Positions 35,156-42,206 of a stretch of DNA of 42,206 nt are shown one piece after another. The position numbers and the translations under genes were made by a program. Source of the DNA: Nostocales cyanobacterium Centralia_MAG_434 (GTDB lineage: Bacteria > Cyanobacteriota > Cyanobacteriia > Cyanobacteriales > Nostocaceae); contig JAJPJF010000302.1 of the NCBI GenBank assembly GCA_021324415.1, forward strand, positions 1 through 42,206, read 5' to 3'. Position 1 is the stretch's first letter, and every line of letters starts with the position of its first letter. The notes beneath the pieces were generated by a model that was not told where the DNA came from, searched no databases, and saw nothing but the letters and a program-made list of their open reading frames with translations.

Positions 35156-35437
35156 TTAAGACTCTCTTTTAGTCCAGTTACTCCGGCGCTCCTCCTCTCG
35201 CGGTTTTGCTTTGTTGACTCTTAGCTGACGACCCATCCACTCAGCGCCATCTAATTCTGTGATAGCTACGTCTTCTTGGGCGTCTTCGCTCATATCAACA
35301 AAAGCAAAACCTCTCATCCGACCAGTGTCCCGGTCAGTGGGTAGCACTACTCTTTTGACCTCGCCATATTCTGCAAATACTAACTTTAAATCTGCTTCAG
35401 TGGCGCGGTAGGAAAGATTTCCAACGTAAATAGTCAT
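35156..35437 (-). CDS. rbp: RRM-domain RNA-binding protein (Rbp family)
   Basis: With the ATG at 35437 (93 residues) the protein starts MTIYVGNLSY, the RNP2 motif, and has RNP1 as RGFAFVDM (about 43-50). A GTG three codons upstream is a less likely start. One RRM is followed by a short basic tail (KPREEERRSNWTKRES). Such proteins in cyanobacteria are often cold-induced and bind single-stranded RNA. The gene has an untranslated leader with a hairpin (35497-35515) and a terminator-like stem-loop downstream. Confidence 0.93.
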   Translation of the reverse strand: MTIYVGNLSYRATEADLKLVFAEYGEVKRVVLPTDRDTGRMRGFAFVDMSEDAQEDVAITELDGAEWMGRQLRVNKAKPREEERRSNWTKRES

Positions 35438-35496
35438 GTGGGTCACGAAATGGGCAACGTAAAGCGATCAATTCAGCTTGATAACAGCATGGAACA

Positions 35497-35515
35497 GATA
35501 GCAAGCATTGCTATC
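35497..35515 (-). promoter_or_regulatory. Hairpin in the rbp leader
   Basis: GATAGCA and TGCTATC form a 7-bp stem with a 5-nt loop about 60 nt upstream of the rbp start. A role in cold-regulated translation or mRNA stability is inference. Confidence 0.4.
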
Positions 35516-35710
35516 GTCTCATCTGATTCCCCAATAGCAAAACAGATAAGCAAGAGGACTTGCCAATCAACCATTGGTCAGGCTGAAATTGAGCATACGC
35601 TCATATCATAACCGATCATGGCATTTTTCAAAGTATGCGATTTTACAAACACTCGCAACTTTAAATTAGCCTCGCTTATAGGTTCTATTGTGATTAGATA
35701 GAACATTTAA

Positions 35711-35726
35711 GCGCTAACACTAGCGC
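35711..35726 (-). terminator. Short hairpin after the 72-residue gene
   Basis: GCGCTA, a 4-nt loop and TAGCGC form a 6-bp perfect stem about 50 bp after the stop codon of the upstream - strand gene. No T run follows, so the terminator call is weak. Confidence 0.35.
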
Positions 35727-35775
35727 CTATTGATTATGAACAAATACTCAAGAAACTGAAGAAGGTTCGCCACCT

Positions 35776-35994
35776 TTATTCAATTGAAATTGATTGCGGA
35801 CCACTCGCTTTGCCATTGTGTGCATCCGTGGTAAAAGGCGTTTGATTGTTCGAATTGATTTGTTGACCAAGCCAGCTTTTAACAGGTTCATCAGCCAAAT
35901 TCAGTCGCAGCAACCCAGAGAAGAATCCACCTGTAAAAGAACCTGGTTGCTGGATAAAGTGTTTAAAGATAGGCCCTAGCTCTTCTAAGAACAT
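35776..35994 (-). CDS. Small conserved cyanobacterial protein, 72 aa, unknown
   Basis: The protein begins MFLEELGPIFKHFIQQPGSF and has a Gly-rich, possibly membrane-touching segment (TGGFFSGLLRLNLADEPVKSWL, in two pieces here, about 21-42), then a polar tail. The pattern of a short N-terminal amphipathic helix followed by GGFxSGLLRLNL resembles a small conserved protein I recall from other filamentous cyanobacteria, without known function. It is 92 bp after the ribonucleotide reductase gene on the same strand. AGGAGAT precedes the start. Confidence 0.65.
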   Translation of the reverse strand: MFLEELGPIFKHFIQQPGSFTGGFFSGLLRLNLADEPVKSWLGQQINSNNQTPFTTDAHNGKASGPQSISIE

Positions 35995-36086
35995 ATAAGA
36001 ATCTCCTCAACTTTCCATAGGAAACGATTATTTTAGGGGTGTAGAGATTTTATACTCCCTGACACCCCCTGCTTATTTATTTTAGC

Positions 36087-37157
36087 TTATGGAATTTGCT
36101 CCTCAGGAAACATGCATTTATCCGAGTCACAACCTGCAGGACCTGCGTCGAGCATTTCACCTGAATCATAATGATTTAGTGCTGTCAAGAAATTGTCTAT
36201 TTTGCGTCGCCCTTTCACCTCATGAACGAGATGCTCATAGGTAGGTTTATCAATAGGTTCAAATGGCAACCTAGGGAATGATTGATGATCGTCAAAACGT
36301 GCTAAAAGAGCAGCAGAAATATATCCTTCATCATTCTCTATAGCCGTGTGGATACGCTGACCTAAAATCTCAATTTCTTCAAAGCGCAACTCCAAAGTTG
36401 AAGATGTGTTATGTGTCACATAGTGACGCTGAACCTGCATAGCAAAATCGAATTGCGCCAAAACTGAAAACTTGGAAACCTCAATCTCATCAGCGCCAGG
36501 TAAATCAGCCCAAGGTACTGCAACCGGGATTTCTACTAGCCATTCATTGACTCGAGGATCAAAAGGATCATTCAATAAATTACCGTGTTCGTCTCTATCA
36601 GATTGTGAAGGAATAACATTATAGCCATAGTCAATACATGCTAAGGCAACGGGATCATTTTTTCGGAAAGTAATTCGACGAATAAATCTTTGTGCCTTTG
36701 GAGGGTGCCATCCAGGACTAGCACCAGTTAACAAAGATTTGGTGCCACTAGGTTGAACTGTGGTGCAACGATTTGGACGTTTCAGGTTATGGCGATCGCA
36801 GTAATCCCAAACAACGCGATGTACAACATCTTTCCAAAAACTGAGGTATTTTTCCTCTTGATGTTTAAATGCTAGTCCTTGTGGGGTTGCAGGTCTTCCT
36901 TCTTCCCACCAGCGTAACCAATCAACACCAAAAGCATGCACGAAGAAATCGAATAATCCTGTAAAGGAAACACCAACAATTGGGTCTAATTCCCGACTGT
37001 ACTGATAGCGGGGTTCAACAAATTTATGGTGCAAAAGTGCTGCTACAGATAAAGCACCTGCAGTAAAAGCTTCTTCTTGTTCTTTGTAGTTATCTGGTGC
37101 AATTTGATTTAGGTGGACCTCAGATAAATTACAGTGGAAGTTAGAGCCGATAATTTC
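36087..37157 (-). CDS. nrdJ: Class II ribonucleotide reductase, 3' exon
   Basis: This exon codes for the last 356 residues of the adenosylcobalamin-dependent reductase, starting at E of the NPCGE motif: EIIGSNFHCNLSEVHLNQI. Later motifs are the active-site loop QPSGTKSLLTGASPG and the C-terminal Cys pair CDSDKC that usually passes electrons to the active site. A TTG at 37158-37160 would be the only start if the exon were read alone, and the frame up to it makes no sense as a protein start. With the 5' exon it gives a normal class II enzyme of about 765 residues after splicing. Confidence 0.93.
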   Translation of the reverse strand, partial: EIIGSNFHCNLSEVHLNQIAPDNYKEQEEAFTAGALSVAALLHHKFVEPRYQYSRELDPIVGVSFTGLFDFFVHAFGVDWLRWWEEGRPATPQGLAFKHQEEKYLSFWKDVVHRVVWDYCDRHNLKRPNRCTTVQPSGTKSLLTGASPGWHPPKAQRFIRRITFRKNDPVALACIDYGYNVIPSQSDRDEHGNLLNDPFDPRVNEWLVEIPVAVPWADLPGADEIEVSKFSVLAQFDFAMQVQRHYVTHNTSSTLELRFEEIEILGQRIHTAIENDEGYISAALLARFDDHQSFPRLPFEPIDKPTYEHLVHEVKGRRKIDNFLTALNHYDSGEMLDAGPAGCDSDKCMFPEEQIP

Positions 37158-37490
37158 CAATTTTGTTATCCCAGAGGCTTTTTATCCTCTAGTTCTATGA
37201 GTTCATAATTCCTCATAGTTCCGACTATATTTTCTACTAAAGTTTCACGATAAGATAACATTTAGTAGCTGGAGACTCGTGGAGCCGTTCTCAAGAACGG
37301 GGGTAAAACCCAGATTATATTCTTTTTAAATTTCAACATTATCTATTGATTAAAAAGTTTCACTCTCTAGTCTGTACGGTGTCAAAGGCTCTTTAGTTCC
37401 TTTGATTACCTCGGTATTCCCGGACCGCATAAAGTCTCTTCTCAGGGTTCACCGAATTTCTCCAGTTTTTAACGTGAGGCAAAATTATCT
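37158..37490 (-). ncRNA. Group I self-splicing intron (333 nt) in nrdJ
   Basis: It begins directly after GGT of NPCG and ends in G directly before GAA, restoring NPCGE in frame. The 5' exon end GTGTGGT pairs with the internal GCCTCAC in P1, ending in the U-G wobble typical at group I 5' sites. The 3' end is the terminal guanosine. P7 strands GACTA (37372-37368) and TAGTC (37227-37223) match the R and S core sequences (GTACAGACTAGAGAG and AAAATATAGTCGG). Stems CCGTTC/GAACGG (37285-37300) and CTATGAG/CTCATAG (37195-37218) supply peripheral hairpins. There is no reading frame for a homing endonuclease, so it is a small, possibly immobile intron. Confidence 0.85.
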
Positions 37491-39938
37491 ACCACACGGG
37501 TTTAAACCATAACGAGCCAAACGATGTTCTAGTTCAGCTTCAGATATTTGGGGATAATGCTTTTGCAGCCAATCTTTGCCTTTTCCTTGAGAATATGCCT
37601 TGAGAAAATCAATTTTTTGTTCATGATTTTTCAAGAGGTCACAGTTAGCTCTAGCGACAGCTTCACCAGCCCATTGAATGGCCCCTTCTCCACTATGATA
37701 TTGTTTGCGTACAGCATCAATACACTCTTTCAAGGAGGGTTTTTGGTGAAATACCCGTGTATGGTTTGCCATTCTTAAAGCATCACGTTCTGGATCGATT
37801 CTCCAGTTACCGCTCTCATCTTGTTGCCATAAGTTATCCTTGGCAGTTGCTCCCAATTGATCATCAGCATCAAATTGGCGCATACCAGCACTATTATGTG
37901 TTAAATAGCCATCACAGTAGAAACAATGAGCTTCTTCTACTTCAATGTCATAAGTTTGCACATAATCATAGCTGCCTATCCCTTTGACTGTGACTGGAAT
38001 ATCCAAAGAAATATCTGATTCAGCAAGATAGCGTTCATAATTAGCATCAACAGCCAGAGAACCGTGGAAGCCCATTTCGTGCATTTCGCTGTATGTGTAG
38101 GCCTCTCTTAAGATAGTGCTAGGAATGGTAAAACCATACATCTTCAGTCCTTGACTGAGTTCTCCCTTGAGACTATGGGGAGCAATAAAGGCATTGTAAC
38201 GATCTTTTAGAGATGGAATCGTTAGGGTGTACTTAGCTTGCCATTCCTGTTGCTGTGGATGAGTGATGGTGATTCTACCGGCAATACCCAAGCTAGACAA
38301 AACTGCGCCAACTTGTCGAATAAAGGAACGATAAGCTGTTGTGACTAGGTGAGAGGGTCTGTTATTAACAGAACCGTCGCTATCCATTAATCCAGCCAAG
38401 TAAGCAGATCTAATGTCTACTGAACCCTGGAGGATGAAGGCAGGAACTTTTAGAGGAACACAAGGTTGCTTAATGTAGTGATAGAAATATTCAGCAAATC
38501 GAATTGATGAGCAAACTGATTTAGCAGTATTTTTGTCATGAATGACTGTATGAGAAGCACTAAGTCCAAATAAGGCTAAAGCCGCATCTATTTTTGCCTG
38601 TATTCTTGCCGTAATTTCCGTATGCTCGCTGTTTATTGTCCATTCAACACGACCATAAGGTTGGCCATGTTGATTACGACCAACAGTAACATGACCATCA
38701 CCATGAGTGAACCCAATCAGCCAAGCTACATCTGGTGTTAAATCGGGAATAATCAACGAGTTTGGTGTTCGACTTTGAGAAGACCTTTTTTCTGTCAGGT
38801 CAGGAGGTAGATGAGTCACTGTACCAGGTAACACCTGCGTGTTGTGTAAAAGGCGATCGCCCTCTACAAGACTTGCCGCAAACTTCCAGCTGATTCCCCC
38901 TTTTGCATCAAAAAGAACTGCTTTGCGGTGATTTAAAGTTGCTCTGGGGTAAGTGGCATTGGTTTCGATTTCATAGACATCTTGAAATCCTTGGTCGAAT
39001 TTATCAACCACTCGCCGAAATCCCATAGGAGTTTGTACTAAATCCCCTACCTGGATATCACGAATAGGAACAAGACCTTTAGAAGTGTGAACTAAGGCAT
39101 CTTCAGGTAAGCAGCGTCTAATATTACCGGCTACAATTGTGACAGCCGCTTCATCAATTAATAAACAACACTCAACAGAATTTAACTGCCTTCCTATAGC
39201 TTTATTAAGAATGGATGCACATCGCTCATAAAGTCCAGGTAATTTCACTGGGTTGGCAACACCACCAAAGCCTTTGAGCGATTCTCCGGCTTTGCGTACA
39301 TCGCTAAGATTGACAATAACATGAACTTCTCCTGAAAATCGTTCATCAGATGAGAGTTCTAACAAGGTTTGATATGACTTTACCCAACCCTGACGGCTAT
39401 CTCCAACATGAATGGTGACAGTATTGCCATCTATAGTGACTTGTGTTTCCTCACGACGGTTTGGAGGGGGTGTGCTACCAATTTCACCCTGTAGTTGTAC
39501 TTTAAGGTAATTCCGAATGGCAGGTAACTGGGTTATGTATTTTGGCTCTATGACAGATCCAGTACCACAGCCCATCATTGCCAAATCCATCATTAACCCA
39601 AAAGAACTCCAGTCCTGTAAGTTGGTGGAAGTGCAATTATATGCTCCAGAAAAGTTCGTTTGTTTTCTCTGCCAGTCTGTTCCACCAATCCACAACCAGC
39701 GTCCACTGGGCAGTGCTTTCAAGTTGCGCTGCATCCGCTGTAAAATATCCACTTCATGGGGAAGTAGCTTCCCCAGCTTAATTAAGCCAGAGAGGGTGCG
39801 ATCACAGACTTGATCCCATGTTTCTCGCATGAGGGTATCTCGACTGCGGCTATAGGTCCTAAAAAACACAGGATTAGCCGCGGGCGCAGTTTCTGGAAAT
39901 GTTGCACTTTGACGGTTTCGTTCAAGCTCTCGAACCAT
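37491..39938 (-). CDS. nrdJ: Class II ribonucleotide reductase, 5' exon (with intein)
   Basis: Together with the 3' exon this is a monomeric RTPR-type, B12-dependent ribonucleotide reductase: FRTYSRSRDTLMRETWD, then LPSGRWLWIGGTDW, FSGAYNCTSTNLQDW (first active-site Cys) and MMGCGTGSVIEPKY. The exon stops within the active-site motif NPCG. It provides 409 residues of host protein interrupted by a 407-residue intein (residues 276-682). Without splicing, translation would end with Arg and a TAA just inside the intron. The enzyme makes deoxyribonucleotides without oxygen, using adenosylcobalamin as radical source. ATG at 39938 gives a normal N-terminus. Confidence 0.95.
37893..39113 (-). other. 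Intein with LAGLIDADG endonuclease domain in NrdJ
   Basis: The intein runs from Cys276 (block A, CLPEDALVHTSKG) to Asn682, 407 residues. The following host residue is Ser683 (SAGMRQFD), which restores NIRR-SAGMRQFD. Block B contains TLNHR with the conserved His337. Two LAGLIDADG-type motifs (LIGFTHGDG at 407-415, LAGLMDSDG at 514-522) indicate a homing endonuclease. The C-terminal splicing block is VQTYDIEVEEAHCFYCDG and then YLTHN, with the penultimate His681. All splicing residues are present, so it should be active. The insertion is within the AGNIRRS region, a known intein hot spot of class II reductases. Confidence 0.93.
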
Positions 39939-40718
39939 AACTCAAGTTTTGTTGCTTTTGGACAGATTAAGACTATACGCTAACTAGAAGTGAGGGTCAA
40001 AGATTGAAAAATTATCGTATTTACGCTAACACTAGATCTGCTCTCATCACAGCAGAGCTTTGTAGTGGTTTTCACTGAGAGATCTCTCAATTTCCTGGGT
40101 CCCCAATTCCCTGTGCCTCTGCTGCATTTGCGTAGTCTCTAAAAAAATATATATAATTGCTATCAAGCAAGCGTCTATTAAATCTGAAGTTTCTATTAAT
40201 TTTATTTAAATTTATTGCAGCTTAAAGCAGTTTTTTATACGTTCTCTCCTAGCTGTGCGTGGAAATCACTAGTGGTTTGTTGCATGAGCTCTGTAGGGTT
40301 CCTAATGACCACTTTAGTGCTCAGTTTCCAGCACTAAAGTGCTTACTACAAACCTCTCAAAACTAACGTAATGGACTACGACTCTTGAGTAAATTATGTC
40401 AGCCTTAATAGCTAGTGTTGGTAATATATAACACATTTTTTAATTTTGTATGGAAAGCATCTTGCCTGTCATGCTTGTCTAAGTAAGATAATATTTAAAC
40501 ATCTAGATCTAATTATTACCTATATCTATACATCTTGCGAATTCAATCTCCTAGCAAGTGTTTGCAAAGATGCTTGCAGCGTAGAAAAACAAGATCTAAG
40601 CTTTTGCGATCGCGTTATTTGGGTAGCACTATCACCAGAATTTTTGTTAGATAATCAATAAGTTATCACAATTTTCACAACTGGTCTACAACATCTCCGG
40701 GTCGAAAATATACTGGTT
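39939..40718. other. Intergenic region between nrdJ and the histidine kinase
   Basis: The 780-bp divergent gap must hold the nrdJ promoter (leftward) and the kinase promoter. It contains a perfect 12-bp inverted repeat (listed). A 71-codon frame at 40446-40661 has no Shine-Dalgarno and no recognised motif; I do not call it. Near the kinase the sequence is A/T-rich. Confidence 0.5.
40310..40341. repeat. Perfect 12-bp inverted repeat
   Basis: CACTTTAGTGCT (40310-40321) and AGCACTAAAGTG (40330-40341) are exact reverse complements with an 8-nt loop. Outside it, GTTTGT (near 40276) and ACAAAC (near 40348) extend the dyad. It is probably a dispersed palindromic repeat. It is too far from any stop codon to be a clear terminator. 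Confidence 0.7.
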
Positions 40719-42107
40719 ATGCAAGTTACTACACATGCTGATGCTCTCAATCTAGGATTAGAGTCAACCTTGGGGCAATTACCATCTTGGGAGGTGGACA
40801 TTGAGTTAGATCATCCTGGTAATGATTTAGCTAAACTCTTTGAACAAGAGCCGCTATTACCAGGAATTATTTTGACTAGAAATCAGCATTATATGGGGAT
40901 GATATCGCGGCGGAGTTTTTTTGAGAAAATGAGCCGTCCTTACAGTTTAGGGTTGTTTTCTGAAAGACCTATTGACTATCTCTACAACTTACTTCAGCAA
41001 CAGGAGTTTGTACTTTCTGAAGACACACTGATTGTGAAGGCAACTCAAGAAGCATTGCAGCGCTCACCCCAATTTGTTTATGAGCCAGTTATTGTAAAAA
41101 CAAAGTCTGGAAAGCACAAGGTAGTCGATTTTTATTCTTTACTCTTAGCTTACTCTCAGCTTCATATCCTAACACTAAATCAACTACAACAAGAAAAGGA
41201 AAAATCTGAAATAGCTGAAACAGGTTTGCGTGAGCTTCAGCATAACAATGCCTTATTAGTAAATCAGGGAAAAATGGCTGTCTTGGGACAAATTGTTGCT
41301 GAGGTTGCTCACGACATCAAAAACCCAATTAACCTAATCACAGGAAACCTGATTCATGCTACCCGTTATATTCAGGCACTTCTACATCTCCTCAGCTTGT
41401 ACCAACAGCGCTATCCTCAGCCAGTAGCAGAAATACAAACTGCAATCAAGCAAATTGACCTAGATCTTGTAACTACTGAACTTCCTATGCTTTTAACTTC
41501 TATTAAGGGAGCAAGCAAGCATATCCAGCGAGTAGTCCGTTACTTATATAATCTTTCTAGTTTTGATGAGGCTGAGAAAAAAGAAGTTGATATCCATGAA
41601 AGCATTGACAGTGCCTTGTTGATTTTACAAAGTCGCCTCAAAGTTCAGACAAATACAGAAAGCATCAAAATCGTTAAGGAATATGGCAATATTCCCTTAG
41701 TGAAGTGCTATGTTGGGCAACTTAACCTAGTTTTTGTAAATATTCTGAGTTATGCGATCAATTCTTTGAAAGAAGAAATAAAACAAAAGAAGTTACGGGT
41801 AGGTAAAGAACCAGGCTTACAGGGTGATCATCAAGCTTCCAGTCCACTGATTCGGATTCGAACTCATATGCCAGCACCTACGCAATTAATTATTCGTATT
41901 GCAGCTAAAGGTTCTGGAATAACCCAGGAGGTTCAGCATCAAATTTTTGATCCATCCTTCACTACCAAATCTATTGGTAAAAAACCTGAAATAGGACTAT
42001 CTATGAGTTATCAAATTATTGTTGAAAAACACGGTGGACAATTGTACTGTATCTCCACGCCTGGACAAGGGACGGAGTTTATTATTAATCTTCCAATGGG
42101 AGGGTAG
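40719..42107 (+). CDS. Histidine-kinase-like protein with degenerate ATP-binding site
   Basis: The 462-residue protein has an N-terminal region (1-145) with a CBS-like ligand-binding look. A coiled coil at about 152-185 follows, then a DHp domain with intact H box (EVAHDIKNP, His198). The ATPase domain is eroded: the N-box Asn normally found at 345 is Tyr (NILSYAINSL), the G1 Asp is Ala396 (IAAKGSG instead of a DxGxG pattern), and G2 reads KKPEIGLS with the first Gly replaced by Glu424. The F box (FDPSFTT, 410-416) and the final SYQIIVEKHGG are kept. No response regulator is adjacent. It may be a pseudokinase or phosphotransfer partner. Confidence 0.85.
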   Translation: MQVTTHADALNLGLESTLGQLPSWEVDIELDHPGNDLAKLFEQEPLLPGIILTRNQHYMGMISRRSFFEKMSRPYSLGLFSERPIDYLYNLLQQQEFVLSEDTLIVKATQEALQRSPQFVYEPVIVKTKSGKHKVVDFYSLLLAYSQLHILTLNQLQQEKEKSEIAETGLRELQHNNALLVNQGKMAVLGQIVAEVAHDIKNPINLITGNLIHATRYIQALLHLLSLYQQRYPQPVAEIQTAIKQIDLDLVTTELPMLLTSIKGASKHIQRVVRYLYNLSSFDEAEKKEVDIHESIDSALLILQSRLKVQTNTESIKIVKEYGNIPLVKCYVGQLNLVFVNILSYAINSLKEEIKQKKLRVGKEPGLQGDHQASSPLIRIRTHMPAPTQLIIRIAAKGSGITQEVQHQIFDPSFTTKSIGKKPEIGLSMSYQIIVEKHGGQLYCISTPGQGTEFIINLPMGG

Positions 42108-42206
42108 TGTAATAGGGACAAGGGAGAGAAGGGGGACAGGGGGGACAAGGGGGAAAAGGGGGACAAGGGAGACAAGGGGGACAAGGGAGACAAGGAGGAC
42201 AAGGGA
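42108..42206. repeat. G-rich tandem repeat (GGGACAAGG type), runs off the window
   Basis: Imperfect 8-9-nt units such as GGGGGACAA and GGGAGACAA begin within a few bases of the histidine-kinase stop codon. It is the same repeat family as 27629-27728, in the other orientation. The true length is not known because the window ends here. Confidence 0.85.

Larger units (their letters stand above)
35438..35775. other. rbp leader region
   Basis: A 338-bp gap. On the - strand it forms the likely leader and promoter of rbp, with a 7-bp hairpin near 35497-35515, and further up the hairpin after the 72-residue gene. No gene seen. Cold-inducible rbp genes typically have long regulatory leaders, which would fit. 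Confidence 0.45.

Noticed and set aside
36035-36069. AGGGGTGT/ACACCCCT inverted repeat after nrdJ as a terminator
   Set aside because: The loop is long and no T run follows on the - strand; too weak to list.
37158-37490. Reading the nrdJ interruption as a frameshift or pseudogene
   Set aside because: The exact NPCG/E junction, U-G wobble P1 and P7 pairing explain it as an intron, and the flanking frames are intact.
40446-40661. 71-codon + strand frame upstream of the kinase gene
   Set aside because: No ribosome site and no recognised motif; Cys-rich content looks accidental.
42011-42202. Ser/Pro/Leu-rich - strand frame at the window end
   Set aside because: It is the other strand of the G-rich tandem repeat.

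Overview
The window looks like a piece of chromosome from a filamentous, probably heterocystous cyanobacterium. HIP1 octamers (GCGATCGC, for example at 254) are scattered through it. The intergenic spacers carry Nostocales-type heptamer tandem repeats and dispersed palindromes. The gene set is typical of the group: fbp-tal-zwf-opcA, an RRM RNA-binding protein, and a B12-dependent ribonucleotide reductase interrupted by an intein and an intron.

Region 1 (1-8400) is the end of a natural-product cluster, all on the + strand. It holds the last part of an NRPS (end of the adenylation domain, carrier protein, reductase release domain), an O-methyltransferase, an SGNH/GDSL hydrolase, a translationally coupled 27-residue basic peptide, a 720-residue protein with two haem-oxygenase-like diiron oxidase (HDO) domains of which the first looks dead, and a NodU/SxtI-type carbamoyltransferase. 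The likely product is an aldehyde- or alcohol-terminated peptide that is O-methylated, oxidised and O-carbamoylated. A short membrane-anchored protein, the frameshifted remnant of a zinc alcohol dehydrogenase and unexplained hairpins follow.

Region 2 (9000-19560) is mostly housekeeping or single genes: two small unknowns, a VOC protein, a BON-domain protein, an alpha/beta hydrolase, infC, a nucleotide-translocase-like transporter with HEAT repeats overlapping a separate cNMP-binding protein, a KGG-repeat stress protein, cobB and an SDR oxidoreductase.

Region 3 (19600-28730) is a redox island. A secreted dihaem c-type cytochrome, whose size and haem-motif positions recall RoxA-type rubber oxygenases, diverges across a 0.9 kb AT-rich gap from an Old Yellow Enzyme-like flavoprotein, a membrane-anchored dihaem cytochrome, a small membrane protein, a paralogous dihaem cytochrome and an esterase-like hydrolase. 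I know of no described system with this composition.

Region 4 (29150-34760) is the oxidative pentose phosphate cluster fbp-tal-zwf-opcA on the - strand. Its internal spacers are filled with short tandem repeats.

Region 5 (35150-39940) holds rbp, a small conserved protein and a class II ribonucleotide reductase gene. That gene is interrupted by a 407-residue LAGLIDADG intein and by a 333-nt group I intron that splits the radical-cysteine motif NPCG^E.

Region 6 (39940-42206) is a non-coding stretch with a perfect 12-bp inverted repeat, then a histidine-kinase-like protein with an intact H box but an eroded ATP-binding site, and finally a G-rich tandem repeat that runs off the window.

All functional assignments come from reading motifs by eye; no database search was run.
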